A stretch of DNA of 64,000 bases from Eurosta solidaginis (lineage: Eukaryota; Arthropoda; Insecta; Diptera; Tephritidae), in NCBI RefSeq assembly GCF_040869045.1, contig NC_090322.1:273694662-273758661 (forward strand), given 5' to 3'. This document shows positions 22,741-33,002 of this stretch, one piece after another. The stretch's first letter is position 1. Every line of letters begins with the position of its first letter. Both the position numbers and the translations under genes were made by a program. The notes under the pieces were generated by a model. The model had not been told where the DNA came from, ran no database searches, and was given only the letters and a program-made list of their open reading frames with translations.

Positions 22741-23060
22741 ATTACATTGAATAACTTTTTGAATTTTGGGAGCGACATTCCGAAGTCGTACGAGGCTGGC
22801 CGCAGTTCGGATGCAGCCAAAATAGGTGAAATTATGCGAACGTGAGTCCAATCGATACTACCCACTACTCCTGGGAATCCTGTTTTATAGCAAAATACAA
22901 TTTTTGCTGTTTGGGTTTTAATCCACTTCGCACAAATATGTTCCTCAATAAGATCTAAAGCCAGTCGAATACCAAAATCATTTCCACATCATTTTTGATA
23001 GCTGCCATCAGCAAGGAATCTGAGTGTGGCTCATAATTTTAAAATAGGGGTACAGCCTTC
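22741..23060 (-). pseudogene. Harbinger (PIF) transposase fragment
   Basis: Minus-strand frames contain IRLALDLIEEHICAKW and then GVVGSIDWTHVRI. The latter holds the catalytic GxxDxTHV-like motif of PIF/Harbinger DDE transposases. It is followed by a degenerate tail that runs into the MITE at 22740. It belongs to a different copy from the element at 23413, because it lies outside that element's inverted ends. Confidence 0.6.
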
Positions 23061-23412
23061 CCTCGAACGCGTTTGCGGAAATGGTCCTTAATTGTGTTTA
23101 GTAATGATCAAAATGCCTCCTTTCAAATCTGCAAAATAACTTCATTTGAAGGTCATCATTTGTCACTTAAATATTTCCTTACCTGGTCCTTGGTAGTTCC
23201 AAGGGATTGGAATGATCACGCGAATGTTTTCCGTATTCGCGACATGTTAATCACCAACATTTTTGCCATTATAAAATAGATTTCATATCATATAATCACC
23301 CTTATTGTCATTGGCGTCGTCGTCACTGAACGACGACGACGTTTTAAATTCGGTATTGCCGTTGTCGTTTTCGATAACTATTGACGACTATCGACACATG
23401 TTTGGTATTGGC
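23061..23412. other. non-coding gap
   Basis: No gene recognised. A short purine-pyrimidine stretch at about 23310-23345 has repeated cgacgacg triplets. Confidence 0.35.
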
Positions 23413-23645
23413 TAAAGCGCCAAATACACGACACGAACATTTCCGCGAACATTCCCGTTATGTCATGTTTCTCCGACCTTTTCTGTCGTGTATGGTGGTG
23501 TTTGCCAGTTCGCGCAAATGTTCGCCAAAAATCAAAATATTTTAATTTTTGGCGAACATTTGCGCGAACTGTTCGTGCGTGTATGGCGAAATAGCTCATA
23601 ATCGTAGTAATTTCTGAACGGAACAGACGTGCGCGGAAAAGTAAA

Positions 23646-23860
23646 ATGGACAATAAAAAATTTCTGAGTGAATTTATTGAAATGTATAAATCTTTGCCAT
23701 CATTGTGCCAAGTAAAAAGCAAAGATTATTGTAATAGAATTAAAAAAATGATTATGCGACTTTAATCGAAAAATTAAAAGAAGTAGATCCTGATGCCACA
23801 AAGGATACAGTTATAAAAAAAATAAGTAGTTTGGGGCGAAATTGCTGTCAAAAATGTTAA
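23646..23860 (+). pseudogene. Harbinger MADF-domain protein fragment
   Basis: It starts MDNKKFLSEFIEMYKSLPSL, the beginning of a MADF domain, with the aromatic-rich first helix and the KDYCNRI helix. A single-base frameshift occurs at about 23750, after which the frame reads DYATLIEKLKEVDPDATKD and KKISSL. In Harbinger elements this second protein carries the transposase to DNA and into the nucleus. The C-terminal part is deleted. Confidence 0.7.
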
Positions 23861-23865
23861 GTCTT

Positions 23866-24199
23866 CAAAGCTATTGCCACTAGCTATAAAGCGCAAAGTT
23901 AAAGCAAGGCGGTGATGAGGGGGAATCGCTTCTCTCATTATTGTATCCCGTTTCGTTATGAGTGGCAAAATTTTTTGTAAAAGTTGGTCAAATGTTGCCT
24001 TGCTCATACGAACGTAATTTTTAAAATCATTTTGTGACGTGAATTCCAGTTCTTTAATAAGCTCACTTTGTCCAAGAATTGCTCGTTTATTAAACCATTC
24101 TTTGCACCAAATTCTTTTTTTACGATCTTCTCTCTTTTTTTTACGCTTAATTGCCACAGCGAGCAATATTGCTGCAGCACAATTGTTGTCCGTATTCAT
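23866..24199 (-). pseudogene. Harbinger transposase, N-terminal fragment
   Basis: Start MNTDNNCAAAILLAVAIKRK, then RIWCKEWFNKR, the LIKELEF...FKNYVRMS block and the helix-turn-helix-like LALTLRFIASGNSFEDL. These are typical of the N-terminal third of PIF transposases (about 400 residues in full). The catalytic domain is deleted at the junction with the MADF fragment. Confidence 0.75.
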
Positions 24200-24315
24200 C
24201 GCTGTCTGAAAGAGAACTAATGTTCGGCCAAAAGTTCGTATGGTGTATGGCCAAAGCTGCGAACAAGATTGCGGAATGTTCGCGGAAATGTTCGTGTCGT
24301 GTATTTGGCGCTTTA

Positions 24316-24990
24316 GTTTATTGATGTCTCTTTTATTTTGCTTTTTGTTCCACGTAACTGCGTCAACTGTGGCCGCTTGCTTCATTGTTGTTACCTGTAT
24401 CTTAACTCTGCAGAGTGACATATATCTATTGCTTTTTCCAGGGTTAATTTGCTTTCCGCTAGTAGTTTTTCTCTTGTTGTGTCATTTGTTATACCCACTA
24501 CTATTCTGTCGCGAATTAAAGTATCTTCTAACGTCCCGTAGCCACAATTTTTAATTTTGCTTCTTACATCTGTAACGAATTCATCAAATGTTTGACACTC
24601 CTTTTGTACGATGGTGTTGAATACATATCTTTCGTACGTTTCGTTGATTTGGGGTGTAAAATATTCTGTAAATCGCCTTTTGATTGTGCTGACGCTTTTT
24701 TATCACTTTCTGTTAAATTAAAAGTATTGTAAATTACTGCTGCGTCATTTGCTACCGACGACATGAATACTGCGACTAGCACTTCTGGTTTCTTAGTATC
24801 CAGTTCTGTCGCGATCGCGTACCACTCGAATTGTTGAAGCCACAATTTCCACTCGTTTGCCACATTTTGGTAATTGTTGATGACAAAACTTTTTGGTGGT
24901 CTAATATTGTGGTCCGGTTTTACGCTATTAGTTGCTGATTCTGGCATTTCAAATGAATGCAGCCTTTGCTGAGTGTTCATACACTTTTCT
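24316..24990 (-). pseudogene. gypsy-type Gag fragment
   Basis: Minus-strand frames read PPKSFVINNYQNVANEWKLW, the WxxWLQQFEWYA capsid helix, then a frame break near 24690 and CQTFDEFVTDVRSK to KLTLEKAIDICHSAELR near 24410. This is the capsid part of a retrotransposon Gag. The remaining Gag is interrupted by the Harbinger element at 24315. No LTR of this element is visible here. Confidence 0.65.
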
Positions 24991-25360
24991 AGTACCAACC
25001 AATTATGAAAAATGTCGTACAAGCACAAAATCCGCTCAAATATCACATGGTTGCATTTAATTAAAGCCACTTCAAAATATCAACACAAAACTTTAGTTAT
25101 TGACAGTGATGACCAGTTTTTTCTTTATTTAAATGTTAATAAAGCACAAAGAAGTTAATTGAAAAAGTATTTTTTATTAAAATTGTTCTAAAAATTTTAT
25201 AATAAAAAAAGCAAATGACAAATATTTCAACATCCCTGTTCCGAAAATTGTCATCGTTCTAAATAAGTGTTGCCAATGTGGCATATAAAAAGGATTGCAG
25301 AAAAAAGTACTAACCTACATTTGAACGTCCTCAATTGTTGATTAAGCAATTGAAAGATAT
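24991..25360. other. non-coding gap before the SAP-gypsy
   Basis: AT-rich; no ORF, no inverted ends. The last four bases, atat, are one copy of the target duplication of the next element. Confidence 0.4.
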
Positions 25361-26030
25361 TGTAACGAATTTATTTGCAAATCCTCTTATTTGCCCTTTT
25401 GCTAGGATCGTATCGCTAAACTGTTGAATAAATAACTCCAATATTGAATAACGGAAAAATGGCCTTTATTAAAATACTTCAAAATAACACTCAAATTGTG
25501 CAACGAATAGCTTAATAACCAAACTCATATCTTAAAGGAAACTGACTTTCAAAATAATAGTGCTATTGCTCGCTAGATATCGTCTTACTCGTAACTGCTT
25601 GACAATTCAAATCAAACTGAATTACTTCTTACTCGCTGGCGCCGCTTTTATAGTTTACGCTGCATACTTCTAGGCTCTTCGATTTCCAGAAGTTACTAGT
25701 TGTTTCGGCTACAAAATCGCCAGCCACAACTACGTGCACAAATTATTGCTCTCTCTTGTGACAACTCAGATAAGGTATATGCATGTGTTTGTAGTTTACA
25801 GTCTCCCGCACACACATAAGCGTATAAGTAAATTCATCGGTGTGTGACATCTCATCTCTTGCTGCCTTGTATGTAAATGTTGCTCGTCGGAATGTGTACA
25901 TATGTGTAGACGCAATTATTTATTCGTTTATGTAGATACATAATGATTGAATTATTGATGTGCATTCACGTCACTGCTTAGATCGGCTTAGAGCTGGCAG
26001 CACTCCTTAGTTTTGCTAATATTCGTAACA
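25361..26030 (-). repeat. 3' LTR of the SAP-gypsy
   Basis: 670 bp, begins TGTTACGAAT and ends ATTCGTTACA in the element's orientation. The polypurine tract lies directly upstream at 26031-26041. Confidence 0.9.
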
Positions 26031-26041
26031 CTGCCCTCCAC

Positions 26042-28453
26042 CTAAGTCTGATCGTCCCGATCAGACAAATCTCTCGATCTAAACGCTGCTAGCATCGCCA
26101 AATGTACCACTCTTCTACTCCGTGGTTTCTCAATGCTTTGTATGCGGTAGATGGTATCACTGAGCTTCTTCACAATCTTGTACGGGCCTTCCCAACTGCA
26201 CCGAAATTGGGCTGGGACACCTTTCCGCCGGTGAGGGTTGTTTAACAGTACCAAATCTCCATTCCGGAAACCTTCCGAATTATTTTCCCTGTCGTACCTG
26301 TGTTCCATCTTACTACTCATTATTCTGGATCGTTCTCTCGCACTCTGTTGCTTGGCCAATGAAGAACTACTTTGTAGAGCTTGTTCTTGACGGATTGGCT
26401 TCACATACTCAGTATCGTTCCGACGTTTCCCAACAAAAGTGCGCGCTGGCTTGAAATCATCCTTGCATTCTTTCTGAAAAATTCTTTCAGTGAATTTAGT
26501 GCGTCCATTAGGGTTTGTTGATGCCGGTCTTTTCCTCGCAGGTACTTTTAATTTCGCTTTATTTGGCACATTCGATCCATCAACCTTTGCTCGATCTACT
26601 TTCCTTGACTTTCGTGGTCTCTGTCGAATCTCCTCGACCAGCACTCGCTTACTGCTGAACCCTTTTTCCAAACTGAAGTTAAGTGGCACATCTTGGTTCT
26701 CATAATGCATCACCTTTCTCTGCATATCGATCTTGATGTCATGGTCAACCAAGAAATCCACTCCCAATATAACTTCATCAACGATCTCCGCCACAACGAA
26801 TTTGTGTAGAACCATGACCTTCCCAATTAGGACTTCACATATTACTTCTCCCTGAACTTGGTTATATTCGCCTGTGACCGTACGCAACCTCGCTCCAGGT
26901 AATGACTTTATTCCCCTGTAGACCAAATCAGATCGAATCAAGGAATGAGATGCCCCCGTATCTACAGTCAGTACACGCTCTTTACCATCCACATTCCCTC
27001 TGATGGTAAGACTGCTTGATTTCCTTCCAATCTGCGACACAGATATCACAGGACATTCAACAGCCGGGGCAAGTTTTCGTTCTTTACTTTCGACACGCTC
27101 TTGCTCATTTCCGCCAGCTTTGCGTTTACGGCCACCCACATTGTTGGAACTATTAGGACCAAGATCGCAATGACGTGCAATGTGACCTGGGTTTCCGCAC
27201 TTGAAACATTTAATAACTCCGGCATTCTTCTGTTGAGATCCCCTTAGTGCTTCCAAAATTGTGTCTACCCACTCCGGCCTTTCTACTTCCACACGATGAG
27301 CTTTGTATGCTGGTTTACTCAATAATGACGCCGTTTCCTGAGTCAATGCATGTGATACCGTTTCAGAAAATGTTTGCTTTGGGTTCGCGTATGTGGCTCG
27401 CTTCGTTTCGACGTCCCGTATGCCATTTATAAAGCTTTGAATCTTCACTCTTTCCGTGTATTCCACGGGTGCGTCCGCATTTGCGAGATGAGCCAATCTT
27501 TCAATATCTGAAGCAAACTCCTGCAATGTTTCATTTGCTTTTTGGTAGCGGTTTTGCAACTCAATTTGGAATATCTGTTTCCTATGCTCGCTTCCATAAC
27601 GTCGTTCTACAGCAGCCATCAATGCTTCATAATTGTTCCGTTCGTACTCTGGAATCGTCTGTAAGATTTCCGCTGCAGGCCCTTTCAATGCCACGAACAG
27701 TGCAGCAACTTTATCTTCCGCATTCCAGTTGTTCACTGCTGCGGTCTTCTCAAACTGTAGCTTGAAGACCTGGAAAGGAACAGAACCGTCAAAGGATGGT
27801 GTTTTTACCTTTGGATTACTCGCTGAAACTGCTGGGCGATTCATTTGCAACTCCTGTATACGACCTCTCAAAGCTTCTATCTCGGCATCAATTTTGTCCT
27901 CGAGCTGGACAATTTTTGTATCCTGTGCTTCCAGCTTTGATGTTACCCTTATCTCCTGTGCCTCCAGCTGCGAGGATATGCGGGCCTCCTGTGCTTTCAA
28001 CTGCTCAGCGAACTGAGATGTCATATATGTCTTTTGCTCTTCCAGTTGAGTTTCCATCTTGGATGTAATCTGTGTCGACATTTCTGACATACGCGTTTCT
28101 TGTGCTTCAATCTTCGATGTTATGCGTGTCTCCTGCGATTCTAGTTGTGATGCCATATATGTCTGCTGTTCTGCCAGTTGAGATGACACTGTCGATGTTT
28201 GAGCAGATATTGCAGCTAAAATCATGTTCAAGTCTGTACTGGTAACCGTCTGCGATGTTTCGTTCTTCTCTTCAATTTTTTTTGTCTCCTCGCCATCAAG
28301 ATGAAAGACATGCTCTTCCACATCAATTCCTTCTGCTTCCATTGCTTCTCGTAGCCGTGCCTGAAGTTCGAGTTTAACGCCGCTTGTATTCAATCCACGG
28401 CTCTCCAACTCCTTCTTCAGTTGCGGGATCTTCAATTCACTTAACTTTGCCAT
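26042..28453 (-). CDS. SAP-Gag-protease-integrase tail polyprotein, 803 aa
   Basis: Uninterrupted frame. Residues about 1-40 form a SAP motif (LKIPQLKKELESRGL...KLELQARL), a helix-extended-loop-helix DNA-binding module. About 75-200 form a repetitive coiled coil with QEARISSQLEAQE-type heptads. About 210-390 are a Ty3/gypsy capsid (VFKLQFEKTA, the LQEFASDIERL helix). A CCHC knuckle CFKCGNPGHIARHC is near 414, and an aspartic protease with VDTGASHSL is near 495. About 130 basic residues follow, and then the integrase C-terminal module from about 730 (GDLVLLNNPHRRKG, SWEGPYKIVKKLSD). RT, RNase H and the integrase HHCC and DDE core are absent, yet the frame is open across the joint. Confidence 0.9.
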   Translation of the reverse strand: MAKLSELKIPQLKKELESRGLNTSGVKLELQARLREAMEAEGIDVEEHVFHLDGEETKKIEEKNETSQTVTSTDLNMILAAISAQTSTVSSQLAEQQTYMASQLESQETRITSKIEAQETRMSEMSTQITSKMETQLEEQKTYMTSQFAEQLKAQEARISSQLEAQEIRVTSKLEAQDTKIVQLEDKIDAEIEALRGRIQELQMNRPAVSASNPKVKTPSFDGSVPFQVFKLQFEKTAAVNNWNAEDKVAALFVALKGPAAEILQTIPEYERNNYEALMAAVERRYGSEHRKQIFQIELQNRYQKANETLQEFASDIERLAHLANADAPVEYTERVKIQSFINGIRDVETKRATYANPKQTFSETVSHALTQETASLLSKPAYKAHRVEVERPEWVDTILEALRGSQQKNAGVIKCFKCGNPGHIARHCDLGPNSSNNVGGRKRKAGGNEQERVESKERKLAPAVECPVISVSQIGRKSSSLTIRGNVDGKERVLTVDTGASHSLIRSDLVYRGIKSLPGARLRTVTGEYNQVQGEVICEVLIGKVMVLHKFVVAEIVDEVILGVDFLVDHDIKIDMQRKVMHYENQDVPLNFSLEKGFSSKRVLVEEIRQRPRKSRKVDRAKVDGSNVPNKAKLKVPARKRPASTNPNGRTKFTERIFQKECKDDFKPARTFVGKRRNDTEYVKPIRQEQALQSSSSLAKQQSARERSRIMSSKMEHRYDRENNSEGFRNGDLVLLNNPHRRKGVPAQFRCSWEGPYKIVKKLSDTIYRIQSIEKPRSRRVVHLAMLAAFRSRDLSDRDDQT

Positions 28454-28504
28454 GTCCTTGTTGTCCTCTAGAATTTATTCAACAATTCCTCTTCTGACAC
28501 CAAT

Positions 28505-29174
28505 TGTAACGAATTTATTTGCAAATCCTCTTATTTGCCCTTTTGCTAGGATCGTATCGCTAAACTGTTGAATAAATAACTCCAATATTGAATAACGGAA
28601 AAATGGCCTTTATTAAAATACTTCAAAATAACACTCAAACTGTGCAACGAATAGCTTAATAACCAAACTCATATCTTAAAGGAAACTGACTTTCAAAATA
28701 ATAGTGCTATTGCTCGCTAGATATCGTCTTACTCGTAACTGCTTGACAATTCAAATCAAACTGAATTACTTCTTACTCGCTGGCGCCGCTTTTATAGTTT
28801 ACGCTGCATACTTCTAGGCTCTTCGATTTCCAGAAGTTACTAGTTGTTTCGGCTACAAAATCGCCAGCCCCAACTACGTGCACAAATTATTGCTCTCTCT
28901 TGTGACAACTCAGATAAGGTATATGCATGTGTTTGTAGTTTACAGTCTCCCGCACACACATAAGCGTATAAGTAAATTCATCGGTGTGTGACATCTCATC
29001 TCTTGCTGCCTTGTATGTAAATGTTGCTCGTCGGAATGTGTACATATGTGTAGACGCAATTATTTATTCGTTTATGTAGATACATAATGATTGAATTATT
29101 GATGTGCATTCACGTCACTGCTTAGATCGGCTTAGAGCTGGCAGCACTCCTTAGTTTTGCTAATATTCGTAACA
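28505..29174 (-). repeat. 5' LTR of the SAP-gypsy
   Basis: Same length as its partner. The primer-binding sequence tggtgtcagaag follows two bases inside the LTR, and the start codon of the polyprotein lies about 50 bp further on. Confidence 0.9.
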
Positions 29175-29178
29175 ATAT

Positions 29179-29996
29179 ATATTATAAAAGCTCTTAAGTT
29201 CATTCATATATTATTCCTAGCGGTTTATGGTCAAATACTGTATAGATAATGGTTTGTGAGTTTCCAAATTGCAACAGCAATATACTATTTTTCTCTATTT
29301 TCTAAGAAAAATATTCTTCTAAACACAATAGTTTGTAATTACAGTCATTTAAAGTAGGCTCTATAGGTAGTTGCAGCTTTGTTGATAGCAAAGAAAATTA
29401 ACTTTGAATACAAATCTGCTTAAGTAAGATAGAATTCAACCTACAAATGTCATGCAAATAGGCAGAGAGACTAATGGTCCTTCTCAATCACTCGGGTCCT
29501 ATATTTATATTCCGTCAAACACTGTCAAAACATCAGCTGTAAAAAACTGTAATCCGATGGAGCCAGTCAATCTCTCTGTGGGGAGGGAAATTTTCGTGAA
29601 AAGTTTCTCCCAATGAAAAAGTTTTTTTTCGTGGCACATATGAAGGAAAACTGGGAAGGTGACTCAGGTGAATAGAAAAAGCCTGAATCCCTGTAGGATG
29701 ATGCCATGGAATTAGACATATATTTATCGAAATTCTCGGAATTAGCAAGCTCCAACGAAGTCGCTGATAGACCTATATACTTTGATGTATTTAAATTTAA
29801 ACGACTTAAACTCAAGTATCTGTTTTGTTATATTATCGGCAAAAAATATCCACAATTTACTCTATTTGGTCAATGCACAATGTGGTCATTTACAATATCC
29901 ATTTTACAACAACAGCAAAATAAGTAGGACATATAGAACCATTTTGACATATAGCAAGAAAGCAATAGATTGTCTTTGCGAAGTTTAAAGAGAAAC
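29179..29996. other. non-coding gap
   Basis: Small overlapping ORFs near 29550-29990 have no family features and are treated as chance. Nothing else is seen. Confidence 0.4.
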
Positions 29997-29997
29997 T

Positions 29998-30181
29998 GAA
30001 AAGAAAGAAACATTTACTGGCATATTTCGATGATTTAAGGCAACTGCAGTTTCACCGTGTGATTCGCGGTTCGAATATCAGTGAAGCCTTTGATAACATT
30101 CGAAATTGACTGATGATGATTATGTGGCGGTTTTCGAAATGTTAAAATCGCAGTATGCCAGTAAATTTTTCTTTCTTTTCA
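29998..30181. mobile_element. 0.18-kb MITE
   Basis: Arms gaaaagaaagaaacatttac and its complement close a 184-bp unit; pairing extends over about 32 bp (to tggcatatttcg). The centre contains cggttcgaatatc, similar to a pol III B box but without an A box, so a SINE is not supported. Confidence 0.6.
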
Positions 30182-30639
30182 AAAATAATGATTGAAAATT
30201 CAATTATTATAAGCCGGTGTTAAGCTCATGAATTCTTAAATATTAAACTACTTGAATAATTAGAAGGGGCTATTATTTCTATTGATAAATTTTACGCCTT
30301 TTTTTGCACCCAACTCCTAAATTGATTTAACATATCTGACGGCAATGAAAGTATACAAAAAAGAACCCTAGGGAAAAAGTATTTAGTACTCATTGGCAAA
30401 AAAGTGTGCATTAATTTCAAGTTTACATTCGTTAAAGATTGGGAATGGTTCCTACATTCCCACTCTATATTGAATTATATTTTACCATTCAATAACACAC
30501 ACACTTTAGATTTGAGTTAAGGTATTTTGAGCCATTCAGGAATGGAGATTTATAATATGCAACCAATAAATCACAATTTTTTAAAAGAATGCTGAGAGAA
30601 TGCACACTCAATTGATTCAATCTTTTTACAGCTCTGGTA
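30182..30639. other. non-coding gap
   Basis: No ORF, RNA gene or repeat recognised. Confidence 0.4.
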
Positions 30640-30885
30640 TACCGTAATAGGGACACAAATCAATATCCGCGCAACACACTTATGTTCACAATTTTTTTTG
30701 TGGGTATCCCAAGATTACAACAACCACATGAAAATTTTCAATTTTGTTTGCAAATATTTCCGAAAAGAAATAAAATTTCGTGATCAAGGTCCAAAGCGCG
30801 TCATTTGACACCTCTCCCGGTATTTTTGGACGAGTTTTAGCTGTTGTGAGCTAAAGTAAAGAATTACCGGAAAAATATAAAACTG
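30640..30885. mobile_element. fragment of the ggtaattc MITE family
   Basis: It ends gagctaaagtaaagaattacc, the complement of the family terminus seen at 19533 and 33362, and contains gacacctctcccggtatttttgg. The left terminus is not clear. Confidence 0.5.
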
Positions 30886-31004
30886 ATTCCTGTTGGCGTG
30901 GCATTTGTTTTTTTTTTTTTTTCGTTCAGTCACAGTCAAGGTTAAAAGCCGCTGTGCCTGAGAGGTCACAATCACAGATAACATTGTTCCTTAAAAATCA
31001 CGTG

Positions 31005-31545
31005 ATAGGCCAACATTATAATACGCGTCAAAAAATATCGAGAGAGGTGTCAAAATACGCGTATTAATCTCGAAAACAATAGCCCGAAGACGGAAAAGAA
31101 AAATTTTATCTCTGTCCGGAGATATTTGCAGTTGAAGTTGGCGATTTTCATGTGGTTGTTGTAATGTTGGGTACCCACAAAAAAAAATTTGAACATAGGT
31201 GTTTTGTGCGGATATAGTTTTGGTCTCCAAACCGGTGCTGGACCCACCCAGGGTTATTTTTTATAAACGCGCCCGAAGGCCGCCAACGCAGAAAAGTATT
31301 CTGCGCAAAAATACTATGGATGGCACCCCCGGTTTCGGAGGTACCCGCGGGTCTTTTTTCGGGTTTTCGTTAATATCTTTTGAACGAATTAAAATTTTTA
31401 TTTTGCGCCTTCGGATTATTAATACTGATGTCAAGACGCGTCGTTTGATACCTCTCTCGATATTTTTGGATGCGTATTACGAGTGTCATGCTGTCGTAAA
31501 GAATTACCCAAAATTGCTTCGTTCTGCGCATCTACGTCACACTTG
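31005..31545. mobile_element. 0.54-kb MITE of the GCGGCCGAAGG family
   Basis: The left arm (ataatacgcgtcaaaaaatat, gagaggtgtcaaaatacg) pairs with the right arm (gtttgatacctctctcgata, ttttggatgcgtattac), and the right terminus is gtaaagaattaccc. The centre is cgcccgaaggccgccaacg with ctatggatggcacc. Confidence 0.65.
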
Positions 31546-31670
31546 ACTGCTTGAGCGAATGAAAGAAAGAGAAAAACAAGAGCTAAACGAAAATGACGTA
31601 AAAATTGCCTATAAAAACAGCCGATCTTTTGTTTACATGCGCAATCTTGTATGGGTGATTTGTGTGCTCG
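31505..31670 (-). repeat. dispersed repeat, also at 47400 and 48255
   Basis: The complement of about 47400-47560 and of 48255-48425: shared elements are gcagaacgaagcaattt, tgacgtagctgcg, tctctctttctttcatt and gcgcaatctt. It partly overlaps the MITE end. Function unknown. Confidence 0.6.
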
Positions 31671-31799
31671 CTGAAAATGCCCATTGCGATAATCTGTGGT
31701 CGGTATCCATAATTCAATCACAAGAGGTTTGCTCGACAGACACATTTTTTGACAATTGCGCCATTTTGCTCCCAAATCGAATTGACATCCGTTAACTGT

Positions 31800-32830
31800 G
31801 TTGTTTCTTTGCGATTTTCGAAAAATATTAGTAGTAGAAATAGGAAGCAATCAGTTTACAAATACCCGATAAGTACTGAACTGCATAATTCGTTAGAACA
31901 TTTATTTTAATTAAATGATGAATTTATAAACTATACCATGATCTATTAGTGTGGCTGAGCATAGGTTTTATGAAAAGTACGGACATCAAGGAATCGTGCA
32001 CTTTCGTAAACCTGTGAACATGCGAAACCTAAACCACTTCAAACCTCATGGTTCAACGTCAAAAACTCGACTACTAAATCGATTCATGTAAAAATGTAAC
32101 GTTAACTTATTCATTCCGTATGTTCGAAACATTCGTCCCCATTTAAGAATTTGGGGAATCGGTTTATATCTTTAATCTTATGTATATTCGGACCTCGTAA
32201 GGTAGTATCAAACGAACGTGTTCCGAATATTCTAAATTAACGGTTTATTCGGAACAGGAGCTTTCCGAAATTTCAGAATAAAAAGGTGAATACTCCCTGT
32301 GTAGCAAGACCACATAAAATCTGAACTCTTCTGTCATAGTCAAGACCGGAATATAAAGTTCTAAGACAATAAGCCATATTCTTTTATTTTTTTGTTAGAC
32401 CATGTCGGATGCCTTTTCAATATCGTCCTATCTTAAAATATTTTTCAAAAACTTCACATTTCATGATTTGTCCCAAAAACGCCTTTTATTAGAATTAGAT
32501 TGAAGAACGCCTCAGAATGCTTTTCATTAACTCCCTTTTATGTCAAAATGCATTGAACTTATGCTCATATAGGGAGCTTTTGAAACAAATTTTGATATAG
32601 TGTATTTTTAAATAAAATTCTAAACCGACATAGCTCTTTATCAATTCACGAAATATTTAGTAGAAAATTAAAAACTTCCTCCAAAACCTGTTGGCATTTA
32701 CAAACTTATCATCAGTACTAATATACTATTTAGTAGTAACTACTAAAGGTACTTTTCTACTTCAATTTTTGCTAAAGGGGATTGAATTATTACCCGTTTT
32801 CCTTATTTCGTAAAAGCAACTCGTCCAGAT
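31800..32830. other. non-coding upstream DNA
   Basis: About 1 kb without a recognisable gene. Near 32400-32560 are aaaacgcc motifs like those of the minisatellite at 52390-52690. Confidence 0.35.
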
Positions 32831-32849
32831 TTTTCAGTTTGAGAGTGTC

Positions 32850-33002
32850 AAAGCTCTGCCATCATCATCGATATCATCGATAGTTTGTTGTCAACTCTAA
32901 CTTTTGAGGTTGTAAAGTTAGTTCCGAAGCAATAATACAAATAATTGAGATTTGGATATATGTTCCTAGAGCCTGATTGGTGCTAATAAAAATATTAAAA
33001 AC
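32850..33002 (+). promoter_or_regulatory. putative promoter of the plus-strand ZAD gene
   Basis: The sequence atcatcgatatcatcgatag at 32863-32882 contains two copies of ATCGATA, seven of eight bases of the DREF-binding element TATCGATA that is common in fly housekeeping promoters. No TATA box is near. This is inference only. Confidence 0.3.

Larger units (their letters stand above)
23413..24315. mobile_element. 0.9-kb deleted Harbinger element
   Basis: Inverted ends ctaaagcgccaaatacacga and its complement pair over about 45 bp. The interior holds two convergent gene remnants: a plus-strand MADF fragment and a minus-strand transposase N-terminus, fused by an internal deletion at about 23862. 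This is the two-gene organisation of PIF/Harbinger elements. The element inserted into a gypsy gag sequence. I could not read an unambiguous 3-bp target duplication. Confidence 0.75.
25361..29174 (-). mobile_element. young non-autonomous gypsy with SAP-Gag
   Basis: LTRs of 670 bp at 25361-26030 and 28505-29174 differ at only two positions that I can see (t/c near the middle, a/c at the cagccacaac site), so the insertion is recent. The target duplication is atat (25357-25360, 29175-29178), the 4-bp size of gypsy elements. In the minus orientation the 5' LTR is followed by a tggtgtcagaag primer site, and the 3' LTR is preceded by a purine tract (ggtggagggcag). The single ORF lacks reverse transcriptase, RNase H and the integrase core, so mobilisation must be in trans. 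Confidence 0.9.

Noticed and set aside
27247..28068. Plus-strand frames of 60-127 codons
   Set aside because: Antisense shadows of the 803-codon Gag frame.
29998..30181. Possible SINE because of ggttcgaa
   Set aside because: No A box, and the ends are inverted repeats as in a MITE.
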